Shown here: piece after piece, positions 56,403-64,000 of the stretch
Layout of the letters: each line of letters starts with the position of its first letter
Numbering within the stretch: position 1 is the first letter of the stretch
NCBI GenBank assembly: GCA_041391485.1
Contig: JAWKNY010000017.1
Location: forward strand, 1 to 64,000
DNA: 64,000 bases
Origin: JACKAF01 sp041391485
GTDB taxonomy: Bacteria; Bdellovibrionota; FAC87; UBA2466; JACKAF01
Reading direction: 5' to 3'
Notes under the pieces: generated by a model
What the model saw: only the letters and a program-made list of their open reading frames with translations
Told to the model about the DNA's origin: nothing
The model's database searches: none
Translations under genes and position numbers: made by a program

Positions 56403-57299
56403 GTGAGGGGTAATAGGTTGTTAAAATCAGTTAAACGAGCGATTCAGGCCCGTAAAGTCACTTGGAGAAAATCCAAACATAGTACGGAACCCATGTTCGC
56501 ATCAGTTAGAAAAAAAAGCTTTCTGCCACTTCCGAAGAGCACGGTGCAGTTCGAAATTAGTCGACAGCACTTCACCGTGAGAGTGGCGCACACACGGCGG
56601 GACAAGATGCAGGCCTTGGCCCTGCGCTATCAAGTATTTCACCGTGAGTTCATCGGCAAACAGTTTCCAATCGGTATCGACAAGGATCGGTACGATAAGG
56701 AAGCGGATCTTCTTGTTCTCGTCGACAATCGCATCCACCGAGTGGTGGGCTGTTACCGGTTGATCCGATCGGATATTACCGATAAATTTTACTCAGCCTC
56801 CGAATTTGATTTGGGTGGCTTTCTAAAGTTGAGCGGAGTGAAGCTCGAGTTAAGCCGAGCGTGCGTGCACAAGAACTATAGAAGCGGCACGGCCATCCAC
56901 TTGTTGTGGCGAGGGATAGCGAAGTACATGGAGTTAACGAGTGCTCGGTATCTTTTCGGTTGTAGTAGTGTTCTGACTACGGACATCTCTACCTTGCATG
57001 GCTTGTACGCGGATTTGATCCAAAAGAATGCGCTGAATGACAGCTTAGAAATTTCGGCCCGAAACGAATACCGCATCGATAATTTTGAGACGTGGTTGGA
57101 GCGTTTCCGATCTCAGCCTGCTCCGAACGCAGAAACTCAGCTCAGCGTTCCGCCTCTGATGCGATCCTACCTGAAAGCAGGCGCACGCATTTGCGCTGAG
57201 CCCGCACTTGATCGGAAGTACAATTGTATTGATTTTTTCACCGTAATGGATCTCAATGGCCTGACGCAGGTTTATGAAAAAAAATATGCAGGCAAATGA
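56403..57299 (+). CDS. olsB: OlsB-like ornithine N-acyltransferase
   Basis: 298 residues with the OlsB/hemolysin-type acetyltransferase domain: VRVAHTRRDKMQALALRYQVFHREF, RYDKEADLLVLVDNR, VVGCYRLI, KLELSRACVHKNYRSGTAIHLLWRGIAKYM, RYLFGCSSV. OlsB makes lyso-ornithine lipid by adding a 3-hydroxyacyl chain to ornithine. Start is GTG at 56403 with weak signals; TTG at 56418 is an alternative. Its last four bases overlap the olsA-like gene. Confidence 0.85.
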   Translation: MRGNRLLKSVKRAIQARKVTWRKSKHSTEPMFASVRKKSFLPLPKSTVQFEISRQHFTVRVAHTRRDKMQALALRYQVFHREFIGKQFPIGIDKDRYDKEADLLVLVDNRIHRVVGCYRLIRSDITDKFYSASEFDLGGFLKLSGVKLELSRACVHKNYRSGTAIHLLWRGIAKYMELTSARYLFGCSSVLTTDISTLHGLYADLIQKNALNDSLEISARNEYRIDNFETWLERFRSQPAPNAETQLSVPPLMRSYLKAGARICAEPALDRKYNCIDFFTVMDLNGLTQVYEKKYAGK

Positions 57300-58069
57300 G
57301 AGTCCTCTTAAAATGGTTCGTTTTTAGTTTCTTAATCTCCGCCTATTTCGCTACCAGTGCACTCACGGTACTTCTTGCTGGCCGACTGAAAAGCCGGTCC
57401 CGTACTCGCATTACCCGCTTTTACTCCTCTTGGATCGCCTGGGCGCTGGGCCTTCGTGTGAGACAGTACGGGGATAGGCCGCTTGCGGCCTCGCCGCTGC
57501 TAATCGTCGCCAACCACCTTTCCTACCTGGACATCTTGGTGCTTTTTTCAAGCTACCCCTGCCGTTTCATCACTTCCGTAGAGGTGCGCGATACCCCGTT
57601 CCTGGGCTGGCTGTGCCGTTGCGCGGGGTGTTTGTTCGTGGAGCGTAGGGAGCCTCGGCGGATCGGAGCTGAGGTAAGAGCGGTCGCTTCCACTTTGGAA
57701 GGCGAGGAGGCGCTGGTGCTTTTCCCGGAAGGCACCTCGGGGAATGGCGAGCGAGTGCTACCGTTCAAAACCTCCTTTTTGCAGTGCGCTATTGAAACGG
57801 GCGCGACCGTAGCTCCCATCTGTCTCGTTTACGAATCTATTGACGGGCAGAATGTCGATTCCGCCAATCGGGATGATGTATACTGGTACGGAGACATGTC
57901 TTTCTTTCCCCATCTCAAACGGGTGATGCGCTTGCACCGTGTGGAGATTGGGCTGCACTACCTCAATCCTATTACTGTCGGGCCGCAAACACGCCGAAGG
58001 GAGATAGGGGAAGAATCCTATGCGCTCATAGAGAGTGCTTTCCGAAGATACTCAAAGGCCATTGTGTGA
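57296..58069 (+). CDS. olsA: PlsC-family acyltransferase, OlsA-like
   Basis: 257 residues. N-terminal transmembrane helix, then the acyltransferase motifs NHLSYLD (H-x4-D catalytic), RFITSVEVRDTPFLGWL, FVERREPRR and LFPEGTSGNG. With OlsB it completes ornithine lipid by O-acylation. Starts inside the olsB end and overlaps the next gene by four bases. Confidence 0.85.
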   Translation: MRVLLKWFVFSFLISAYFATSALTVLLAGRLKSRSRTRITRFYSSWIAWALGLRVRQYGDRPLAASPLLIVANHLSYLDILVLFSSYPCRFITSVEVRDTPFLGWLCRCAGCLFVERREPRRIGAEVRAVASTLEGEEALVLFPEGTSGNGERVLPFKTSFLQCAIETGATVAPICLVYESIDGQNVDSANRDDVYWYGDMSFFPHLKRVMRLHRVEIGLHYLNPITVGPQTRRREIGEESYALIESAFRRYSKAIV

Positions 58070-59091
58070 AAAGACCCTTTCCGGAACTGGAAGAAATCGA
58101 AATTCTAGTCAGTAAGAAAACGCCGTACGGGACACACCGGGTGGAGGCGGAGATCCACCACGGGGGCGAGGTGTTTCCGATCTACTCATTCAGCTTTGGC
58201 GTGGAAGACCGTTCCTTGCCCACCGTTGCTTTCTTTGGCGGCGTCCACGGACTGGAACGCATTGGAACCCGACTGCTCATCGCCTACTTGCAAAGTCTTC
58301 ATCAGCTGCTCAGCTGGGATCGCGTCACAAAAGAACTTCTAAAGGTGTGCCGCGTGCATTTTTACCCGCTTGTGAACCCCGTCGGGATGTATCTGAACTC
58401 CCGTTCCAACGGAGATGGCATTGATCTGATGCGTAACGCGCCCGTGGAAGCCCCTAATCGCAGCAAGTACCAATTGTTCGCTGGGCACCGGATATCTCCA
58501 CGCCTGCCGTGGTACCGAGGTCCAGAGGGACAGCCGATGGCTACCGAAGCCCAAGCGGTGGTGGATTTCGTGAAACGCGAGTTGTGGGGCGCGAGAGTAG
58601 CGCAAAGTTTGGATGTGCATTCTGGTTTTGGTTCCCGCGATCGGTTGTGGTTCCCTTATGCGCGGTCGAATGAGGAATTTGAGAACGCACCGGAAGCCAT
58701 GTCGTTGAAGGCTTTGCTGGACGAAACCTATCCCAACCACATCTACAAGGTAGAACCTCAGAGCCAGCAATACACGGCCCACGGCGATCTTTGGGACTAT
58801 CTTTATGATCAATACCGCGCTGATAAAAGACCTGGAATGTTTATTCCGTGGTCGCTCGAGATGGGACGCTGGATCTGGGTAAAGAAGAATCCAAAACAGC
58901 TTTTTTCGCGAGCCGGGGTTTTCAATCCGATGCTGCCGCACCGCCGCCAGCGCGTGCTCCGGCGGCACGTTACTTTATTTGATTTTTTGATACGCGCGGT
59001 GATATCTAATTCCAATTGGGCTTTTTTGCCTCCTCAGAAGCGGGAGCAGTTGTGGGCGCAGGCAAAAAAAGAATGGTACGCCGGAGAATAA
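58066..59091 (+). CDS. M14-family zinc carboxypeptidase-like enzyme
   Basis: 341 residues, start GTG overlapping olsA. M14-type zinc site: HxxE in GGVHGLERIG, second His in QSLDVHSGFG, and probable catalytic Glu in IPWSLEMGRW. The NPVGMYLNSRSNGDG stretch holds the substrate-binding Asn-Arg region. No signal peptide is seen, so it is cytoplasmic. M14 enzymes remove C-terminal residues or cleave amide bonds in small molecules. Its place in the ornithine-lipid operon is unusual. Confidence 0.8.
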   Translation: MKRPFPELEEIEILVSKKTPYGTHRVEAEIHHGGEVFPIYSFSFGVEDRSLPTVAFFGGVHGLERIGTRLLIAYLQSLHQLLSWDRVTKELLKVCRVHFYPLVNPVGMYLNSRSNGDGIDLMRNAPVEAPNRSKYQLFAGHRISPRLPWYRGPEGQPMATEAQAVVDFVKRELWGARVAQSLDVHSGFGSRDRLWFPYARSNEEFENAPEAMSLKALLDETYPNHIYKVEPQSQQYTAHGDLWDYLYDQYRADKRPGMFIPWSLEMGRWIWVKKNPKQLFSRAGVFNPMLPHRRQRVLRRHVTLFDFLIRAVISNSNWAFLPPQKREQLWAQAKKEWYAGE

Positions 59092-59100
59092 ACACACACG

Positions 59101-59829
59101 ATGTGGGTCCTTTTACGAGGTCTAGCCCGTGAATCTGGGCACTGGGGTAACTTTCCACAGCTTCTTGGAAGTCGTATTGGGGAGTCTCCGGTTTCACTGA
59201 ACCTTCCCGGATGTGGCGAGCGAAATCACGAACGGGCGTCTGGCAATCTTTCCCGTCTCCTTTCACAAGTACACGACAAAGTTTCTAGCAAAGAGAAGAA
59301 GATCCTTGTGGGCGTTTCCCTAGGGGGGATGCTCGCCATGCAGTGGGCCTTTGAGCGTCCCGAGGAAGTGAAGGGCGTGGTGGTGATCAATACCAGCGCG
59401 CGAAACCTGAGCTGGCCCTGGGAGCGTTTTAGTCCGCGAGCCATCCGCACCTTTCTCCAAGCCGTTACGTCTCGCGGGGAAGAGAGAGAAAAAGCGATTC
59501 TGGAGTTGGTCTGCAACTCCGAAAACGTACGCCGGCGCTACCTGCCCACCTTTAAGGTATTGGCCGAGCACCGCCCTGTAAAACTCAGTAACGTGCGCCG
59601 TCAACTGAGTGCGGCTCGTGGCTTTCGCGCTAAAAAACTTTCGCAATCGGGTCTTATCCTGGTGAGTGAGAAGGACCGCCTTGCCGCACCGTCTTGTTCC
59701 CACGCTCTTGCAGACTTTTTGCAGTGGCCATTGGTTTCACACCCCTCCGCTGGGCACGATCTGGCACTGGAAGACCCCGCCTGGCTTGCGGACGAGATTG
59801 CGAAATGGAGCCAAACTCTGGGCCGTTAG
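59101..59829 (+). CDS. Alpha/beta hydrolase
   Basis: 242 residues with the hydrolase fold: WVLLRGLARESGHWGNF (oxyanion region), nucleophile Ser in VGVSLGGMLAMQWAF, Asp in VSEKDRLAAP and His in SAGHDLALEDP. Similar to BioH and other small esterases or acyl hydrolases. It follows the M14 gene by nine bases, ending the four-gene operon. The ATG at 59101 is the natural start. Converges with the binding-protein gene, sharing four bases. Confidence 0.82.
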   Translation: MWVLLRGLARESGHWGNFPQLLGSRIGESPVSLNLPGCGERNHERASGNLSRLLSQVHDKVSSKEKKILVGVSLGGMLAMQWAFERPEEVKGVVVINTSARNLSWPWERFSPRAIRTFLQAVTSRGEEREKAILELVCNSENVRRRYLPTFKVLAEHRPVKLSNVRRQLSAARGFRAKKLSQSGLILVSEKDRLAAPSCSHALADFLQWPLVSHPSAGHDLALEDPAWLADEIAKWSQTLGR

Positions 59830-61301
59830 GGCACGAGAAGTGCCGACAGATCCCAGCTATTCCCCACCGTCGGTTTGATTCCCTTATAATGGCTTGCGAC
59901 AAAAGCAAATTGCGTTCTCGCAAAGAGTGGCATGAAGTCCGCGGCTTTGGGCGAACGGGCAAATTCTTGGAACCAGCTGACTGCCGCATCAATGGAGGCG
60001 TCGCCTTCGAACGCTAAGGAAGCGCTGCCTGAGGCGGCGGCGACCTGTTGGCGAAGGGTCTTCAAACTCCACGCCACCCGATAGGGGTCCACTTCCAATT
60101 CCAGTAGTTGCATGTCGGCTTTGGGCCGGTTCTCCGTAGTCACGCGCACATTGAGCTTTTGCTCCCACTGCACGCGTAGGTTTTCGCCAATTTCCTTTCC
60201 GTCATAGAGCCGACCTGTGTTCAGCGATATCTTGCGTGCGTACCCCGCCGGACTGAGGACATTAGTGAATTTCTCGGGCGTGAGGAGCATTGGAAAAGAA
60301 AACAGCGCCGATTCGCCGGGCTGACGGAAAAGGGTTCGCATTTCGTTCAAGTCGACAGCGGCTAAAAAACGCTTACGCCGTCTTACCGAGCGAAAGACCG
60401 GCGAGCGTGTGTTCAAAACCAAAGCGACGAAGTTTGGTTCGGTTCGAGCCATCAGTTGCGGATCGCGTCGCAAGTGTTGCGTGTGTGTGCTGTCCAAGTC
60501 ATCGGCTAGGTCGGATTCGCCATTGTGAAAGCGCAAGATCCGGAGCGCGTCGTCCGGAGTGGCGGTGAGCGTGAGTTCACGCACCCTCAAGCGGCCTCGG
60601 TAATAGTCTGGATTGGGAAGAAAGCGTGTCTCGTTGGCGGGTTCCCGATTCTTGGGCAGAAAGGCTCCCAACACGACCGGGAACGCCTCTTTTTGCCGAT
60701 CGGCGTGGCGCATGGGCCAGGTTACCGGGTGGGCGAAAAGAGCGGGGAATCCGGCTGGCACGTGGCTGAGACGGATAAAAATAGTCCATGGATCGGGGTT
60801 TCGGATGCCGACTTGGGCGAACGGGATTTCTCCCCGGGAGAATTCGCGCGCTCCCTGAATGGCAAAAAGCGCCTCCACGTAAGGTGTGGCTCGCGAATTT
60901 TGCAAGACCCGTTTCCACGCATTGACGAAGTGCTCGGATTGCAGGGTGGTGCCATCGGACCAGAGGACTTGTTTTCGAATCTTAAAAACGATCTGCGTTG
61001 GAGAAAGAAATTGCCAATGTGTCGCCAGCCGAGGCACGAGTTCCACACGCCCCGCTCGGTTTTCAAAACCCGCAAGCCCTTCCATGAAAAGTGAAACTTG
61101 TTTCAAGCAGGCAGGTTCGGCACAAAGGTTCCAATCAAAGGTGCTTGCTTTTTTTGCAACATCCCAACGCATCGCGGGGTAATCGTTGTTAGAGGAGGGA
61201 GAATAAGACTTGCGGAAGCACGAGACGATACATAAAGCACCCACAAAAACCAAGGGAATAATCATTGGATGCGACGTTTTACGTGTCGTTAGTTTCAGCA
61301 A
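59826..61301 (-). CDS. Oligopeptide-binding lipoprotein, solute-binding family 5
   Basis: About 480-491 residues, OppA-like: lipobox IVSC, FMEGLAGFENRAGRVELVPRLATHWQF, FKIRKQVLWSDGTTLQSEHFVNAWKRVL, DDALRILRFHNGESD and the final WDLSALLVP. No permease or ATPase gene lies nearby, so it is an orphan binding protein. The first possible start is TTG at 61301; ATG at 61265 also gives a good signal peptide. Confidence 0.8.
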   Translation of the reverse strand: MLKLTTRKTSHPMIIPLVFVGALCIVSCFRKSYSPSSNNDYPAMRWDVAKKASTFDWNLCAEPACLKQVSLFMEGLAGFENRAGRVELVPRLATHWQFLSPTQIVFKIRKQVLWSDGTTLQSEHFVNAWKRVLQNSRATPYVEALFAIQGAREFSRGEIPFAQVGIRNPDPWTIFIRLSHVPAGFPALFAHPVTWPMRHADRQKEAFPVVLGAFLPKNREPANETRFLPNPDYYRGRLRVRELTLTATPDDALRILRFHNGESDLADDLDSTHTQHLRRDPQLMARTEPNFVALVLNTRSPVFRSVRRRKRFLAAVDLNEMRTLFRQPGESALFSFPMLLTPEKFTNVLSPAGYARKISLNTGRLYDGKEIGENLRVQWEQKLNVRVTTENRPKADMQLLELEVDPYRVAWSLKTLRQQVAAASGSASLAFEGDASIDAAVSWFQEFARSPKAADFMPLFARTQFAFVASHYKGIKPTVGNSWDLSALLVP

Positions 61302-61326
61302 ATTTGTTTGACCTGTATTTTCCTCT

Positions 61327-61356
61327 TTGTTACAAGCGTTCCTTATCTCGTATATA
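61327..61356 (+). promoter_or_regulatory. Sigma-70 type promoter for HU
   Basis: TTGTTA at 61327-61332 and TATATA at 61351-61356 with an 18-base spacer, ending 31 bases before the HU ATG, which has GGGGAGG as ribosome binding site. Confidence 0.55.
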
Positions 61357-61387
61357 GGACAATCTCCATACGTTGGGGAGGAAAATT

Positions 61388-61660
61388 ATGAACAAGGCAC
61401 AACTAGTCGATCACCTCGCTGCTGAAACGGGCGTTTCCAAAGCGGACACCGAACGAATTTTGAATGCTGCAATTGAGACCATCAAGAAGTCGGTGCGCAA
61501 GTCTGAGGACGTCACTTTAGTCGGATTCGGAACTTTCACCCGTACCAAGCGCAAGGCACGTAAGGGCAGAAATCCGCAGACCGGCGAAGAAATCAAGATC
61601 TCCTCTTCCGTCGTTCCGAAGTTTCGACCCGGCAAACCTTTTCGCGATCTTCTGAATTAG
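61388..61660 (+). CDS. hup: DNA-binding protein HU
   Basis: 90 residues, full length for HU. Conserved parts: KAQLVDHLAAETGVSKADTERILNA at the N-terminus, the family signature GFGTFTRTKRKARKGRNPQTGEEI and the arm ISSSVVPKFRPGKPFRDLL. Start at 61388 rather than the upstream frame start at 61373, since GGGGAGGAAAATT lies before it. Bends and compacts DNA. Confidence 0.95.
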   Translation: MNKAQLVDHLAAETGVSKADTERILNAAIETIKKSVRKSEDVTLVGFGTFTRTKRKARKGRNPQTGEEIKISSSVVPKFRPGKPFRDLLN

Positions 61661-61680
61661 TCCTAACGTAGGACTTTGTA
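61659..61680. terminator. Bidirectional terminator shared by HU and the M1-like peptidase
   Basis: AGTCCTA-ACG-TAGGACT forms a 7-bp stem. It begins in the last codon region of HU and includes the stop of the opposite gene. A short T-rich stretch follows on the plus side. Confidence 0.5.
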
Positions 61681-63048
61681 TTCAGCCGCTGTGAATGGGC
61701 GGGGGTGGTGAGTAGGTACTTCCTTTGTGGGAGTTCTTAGGCTTCTCCTAGAACCATACACGTGCTTCGCAAACAGCGTGTCTAGATCTTTCCCGGTTTG
61801 GGTTTCCACGAATTGTTGAAAGAACGGCGTCGTAATGCTTTGCCGTTTATTTTGAGCAAAGAGTTCTTTGAGGATGGGTTTAAGTCCGCCTTCGGACTTA
61901 AATAGGTAATCCAAATGCCCCATCACGCGCGCACCGGAACTATAGGCCGCCATCGGTGTCATCCGCTGAAAGGCTGGAAAGCCAGCTAGCAGAGAGCCTG
62001 AGGACGAGAGGCTGCTATGGCTCGGGTAATTATTATCGCGCCAGCTTGCGATGGCTTCATCGATCCAACCCGCATTGCCGTTTACAGGCATGACACCGCG
62101 CGCAAACCAAAAGTGCGTAAATTCGTGCTCGAGGGCCGAGAGCGAGGTAATGGTAGCCCCGCAGTACTCCATGCCGCCTCCGTTTGACGTGATGTAGGCT
62201 ACCGCGCGTTCATGCGCGAACGGGCCATAAGTTCTTTCCAGTTCGCTCAAGACATTCTTTGCGGAGCTAAGACCACGGGAGGCCAGATCGGCGCTGGAGG
62301 CGTACACCGTTACGGGGATGCGGGCGGATAGACCCTGGTAAGTATCTTCGCGGGTTTGAAAGTTTTGGTTGCTGATGTGGAAGTAGAAAGACGAAGGCGT
62401 GAAGTAGGCGGGAAACCGAACCGCGTATTCCGAAGCCGTCTGCGTGATAGTTTCTCCGTTGGTGAAAATTTGGTGGGAGGAGGTTGCGTTCTTTAGGTGT
62501 ACCCGCAACGTCATTGGAAACGAATCAAACTCCAGATTGGAGGGCGCAAATTTTTCCAGAAAACCTCGTTGATCCGCGGAACCCACATCTCCCATAAAAA
62601 AACCGAGACGAATGCCTCCGTTGGTGTAGGTGATCTCCGCGGAAGGGAAACGGTAGTCGATTTCTAAAGTGTTTAGGGAAAACGCAAATACGTGTTGCTT
62701 GAGAACCCTTACTTTGGTGCGGCCGTCGGGACTGTTGATTTCCTGCAGCAGATTTGCATTGAGGGTGCTGCCGTTGAGGCGAAGCGCCGTGGCGTCGGGA
62801 ACCATATCCATCAAAGGGTAGCCGGCGTCGGGGGCCTGAAAGCGTATGACGGCGTGTCCGGTGCCCGTCTTTGCGGAGGCATCGAAACTCAAATCGAGTT
62901 CCATGTCGTAAAAGTCTATGGGCACTACTGTTTCTCCGCCGAGCTCAAACGGAGGGGGAGCGCCTTCGGGCAGTGCAAAAGACGGCGAACAGCTGAGCAA
63001 AAAAACCAAGAAAACAGATCCGACCCATCCTTTTGGGTTTGGCTTCAT
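61663..63048 (-). CDS. M1-family (gluzincin) peptidase-like exported protein
   Basis: 461 residues with a signal peptide (GSVFLVFLLSCSPSFA). An N-terminal beta domain is followed by the catalytic region with GGGMEYCG, equivalent to the M1 GxMEN motif, and the zinc site HEFTH-x18-E (HEFTHFWFARGVMPVNGN then AGWIDEAIASW). Full-length M1 enzymes are larger; this lacks the C-terminal helical domain, as in several bacterial relatives. Probably a periplasmic or secreted aminopeptidase-like enzyme. Confidence 0.82.
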   Translation of the reverse strand: MKPNPKGWVGSVFLVFLLSCSPSFALPEGAPPPFELGGETVVPIDFYDMELDLSFDASAKTGTGHAVIRFQAPDAGYPLMDMVPDATALRLNGSTLNANLLQEINSPDGRTKVRVLKQHVFAFSLNTLEIDYRFPSAEITYTNGGIRLGFFMGDVGSADQRGFLEKFAPSNLEFDSFPMTLRVHLKNATSSHQIFTNGETITQTASEYAVRFPAYFTPSSFYFHISNQNFQTREDTYQGLSARIPVTVYASSADLASRGLSSAKNVLSELERTYGPFAHERAVAYITSNGGGMEYCGATITSLSALEHEFTHFWFARGVMPVNGNAGWIDEAIASWRDNNYPSHSSLSSSGSLLAGFPAFQRMTPMAAYSSGARVMGHLDYLFKSEGGLKPILKELFAQNKRQSITTPFFQQFVETQTGKDLDTLFAKHVYGSRRSLRTPTKEVPTHHPRPFTAAEYKVLR

Positions 63049-63400
63049 GCGGGCTCCGAGTTGTGGGCTTTATCTATATATTGTAGGGGGGCGGGGGAGC
63101 GTTGCACACGCGACAGTGCGCCATGCGGCGGGTCCAAACAAGCGCAGGGAGGGGGCGACCCGGCATTACGCTCTACAGAGGTGACAAAAAGGGGCAAGAA
63201 TTCGAGGGCTTTAGGCCGCAAATCAAGCAAGTTACAGGCTCCGTGCGTACCGTAGACACCTGTTAAACGAAATTTTTGTGGTTGTAGGAGCGATTCGCAC
63301 ACGTACCTGGCATCGGCGTTGCAATAAGTCTATAGCGACATTCGGAATCGTGTGCCCCTTGTGCACGCGAACGTGGAGTGGTGTGGATAGCGTGGAGTAG
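63049..63400. other. Intergenic region between the divergent peptidase and lipoprotein genes
   Basis: About 350 bases with no supported gene. Near 63075 it has AT-rich minus-strand promoter-like sequence for the peptidase, then a G-rich stretch (63087-63160), and a sigma-54 promoter at 63308-63323 for the lipoprotein. Nothing else was seen. Confidence 0.5.
63308..63323 (+). promoter_or_regulatory. Sigma-54 promoter of a small lipoprotein
   Basis: TGGCAT-N5-TTGCA, only the last base of the -24 box off consensus, with correct spacing. It lies 78 bases before the ATG at 63401. Confidence 0.7.
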
Positions 63401-63784
63401 ATGATGAAGTCGAATGCTAAGCTTTATTTTACGGCGTTTTTGTTCAGTCTCGTATTGATGAGCTGTGGTGGTGGACGCCCTGTGATTTTACAACCCGCAA
63501 GTGGATCGGTGATTCCGGTTTCGGGTTCTTTCAACGGTGGCTATTCTGCCCCGGTTATTACAGTCGTGATTGAAAACGATGACCCTGATGTTCAGATCAG
63601 CTTCATCCCTGCGAACGTACCCGGCTTGCAGTGCATCCCCGCGGCGGCAAGAGCTTATTGTTACGCCAACAGCCAGGGCGGAAGCATCTATCAGGAAACA
63701 ACGCTTGCGATTAAAGCGCAGCGTGGGGACGATTACGAATATTCAATCGTAACCTTGAAGCCTGGTGGCAGCGCGGCTCACTAA
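63401..63784 (+). CDS. Small lipoprotein of unknown function
   Basis: 127 residues with a lipoprotein signal (FTAFLFSLVLMSCGGG), lipobox LMSC. The mature part is mostly beta, with two or three cysteines (LQCIPAAARAYCY). No family recognised. Start is ATG at 63401 or 63404, with GGAG upstream. Transcribed from the sigma-54 promoter. Confidence 0.6.
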   Translation: MMKSNAKLYFTAFLFSLVLMSCGGGRPVILQPASGSVIPVSGSFNGGYSAPVITVVIENDDPDVQISFIPANVPGLQCIPAAARAYCYANSQGGSIYQETTLAIKAQRGDDYEYSIVTLKPGGSAAH

Positions 63785-63786
63785 GT

Positions 63787-64000
63787 TTATTCCGGAAGAA
63801 AAATAGCGTAGCTGTCTCCATAGCGGAAGAAACCTCCCGCCATGTCGTACCAGTGTAAAAGGTATTCGGTCATGGGTAGGGTGTTCAGCGTGTTGACGCG
63901 TACTTCCGGTACCCGCCACAAACTTTTATATTTGCAAAAATGAGCGTTCGCGATGTCCGTCCGGATACCGATCTTTTCGGTGAAGGCGTCCATGTCGAAA
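63787..64000 (-). CDS. C-terminal part of a gene cut by the right edge
   Basis: A 68-residue tail reading in from the right edge and ending at 63787 (MTEYLLHWYDMAGGFFRYGDSYAIFLPE). An ATG at 63993 exists, but the frame stays open to the edge, so the gene is probably longer. No family recognised. Confidence 0.4.
   Translation of the reverse strand, partial: FDMDAFTEKIGIRTDIANAHFCKYKSLWRVPEVRVNTLNTLPMTEYLLHWYDMAGGFFRYGDSYAIFLPE

Noticed and set aside
56147..56406. Short plus-strand ORF before olsB
   Set aside because: No ribosome binding site or recognisable domain, and it overlaps the olsB start; composition looks random.
1..64000. CRISPR arrays, insertion sequences, prophage or rRNA genes
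   Set aside because: No regularly spaced repeats, transposase, phage structural genes or rRNA sequence were seen in the window.

Overview
The window looks like a piece of a Gram-negative, flagellated bacterium of the Bdellovibrionota / former Deltaproteobacteria type. This rests on the compact flagellar export cluster running fliL-M-N-O-P-Q-R-flhB-flhA-flhF-flhG-fliA, several strong sigma-54 promoters, a fused isobutyryl-CoA mutase (IcmF), many lineage-specific lipoproteins, two adjacent lytic transglycosylases and ornithine-lipid type acyltransferases. The taxonomic placement is inference. No rRNA, CRISPR array, insertion sequence or prophage was seen; one tRNA-Gln(UUG) is present.

Layout. 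0-6.8 kb: a membrane sensor cut by the left edge, a long Ig-repeat lipoprotein followed by a lone prepilin-like protein, small exported proteins and a Tyr/Asn-rich lipoprotein. 6.8-17.8 kb: the flagellar export/switch operon under a perfect sigma-54 promoter, ending with fliA and a xerC/D-type recombinase. 17.8-24.4 kb: a lipoprotein, then a signalling locus (small membrane protein, hybrid histidine kinase with HPt, NtrC-type regulator) and a divergent small gene that resembles a ribosome hibernation factor; three sigma-54 promoters sit in this block. 24.4-30.5 kb: a PpiD-like chaperone divergent from mreC-mreD-mrdA(PBP2)-rodA. 30.5-38.5 kb: icmF, a DUF547 protein, a cation/proton antiporter, a ClC channel and a nitronate monooxygenase. 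38.5-45.7 kb: an exported protein of unknown function, xthA-fur, cutA, mltF, an slt-like transglycosylase, a VOC-like remnant and an RsmI-like methyltransferase. 45.7-50.4 kb: a TRAP transporter (dctPQM, TakP-like), a glycerophosphodiesterase and an EamA exporter. 50.5-56.1 kb: AsmA, tRNA-Gln, a sigma-54 activator with an odd signal-peptide-like N-terminus, another EamA exporter and a GNAT protein. 56.4-59.8 kb: a tight four-gene operon olsB-olsA-M14 peptidase-alpha/beta hydrolase. 59.8-64 kb: an orphan oligopeptide-binding lipoprotein, HU, an M1-like peptidase, and a lipoprotein under a sigma-54 promoter.

Many highly conserved genes (fliL, fliM, flhA, mrdA, icmF, cutA, dctM, asmA, rsmI-like, slt-like) are broken into frames. 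On the plus strand each break I worked through is explained by loss of one or two bases, usually in a short homopolymer. I therefore treat these as deletion-type sequence errors and give each gene its full span as a single CDS. The most interesting biology is the sigma-54-bounded phosphorelay locus at 18.9-24.2 kb and the olsBA-plus-hydrolases operon at 56.4-59.8 kb.
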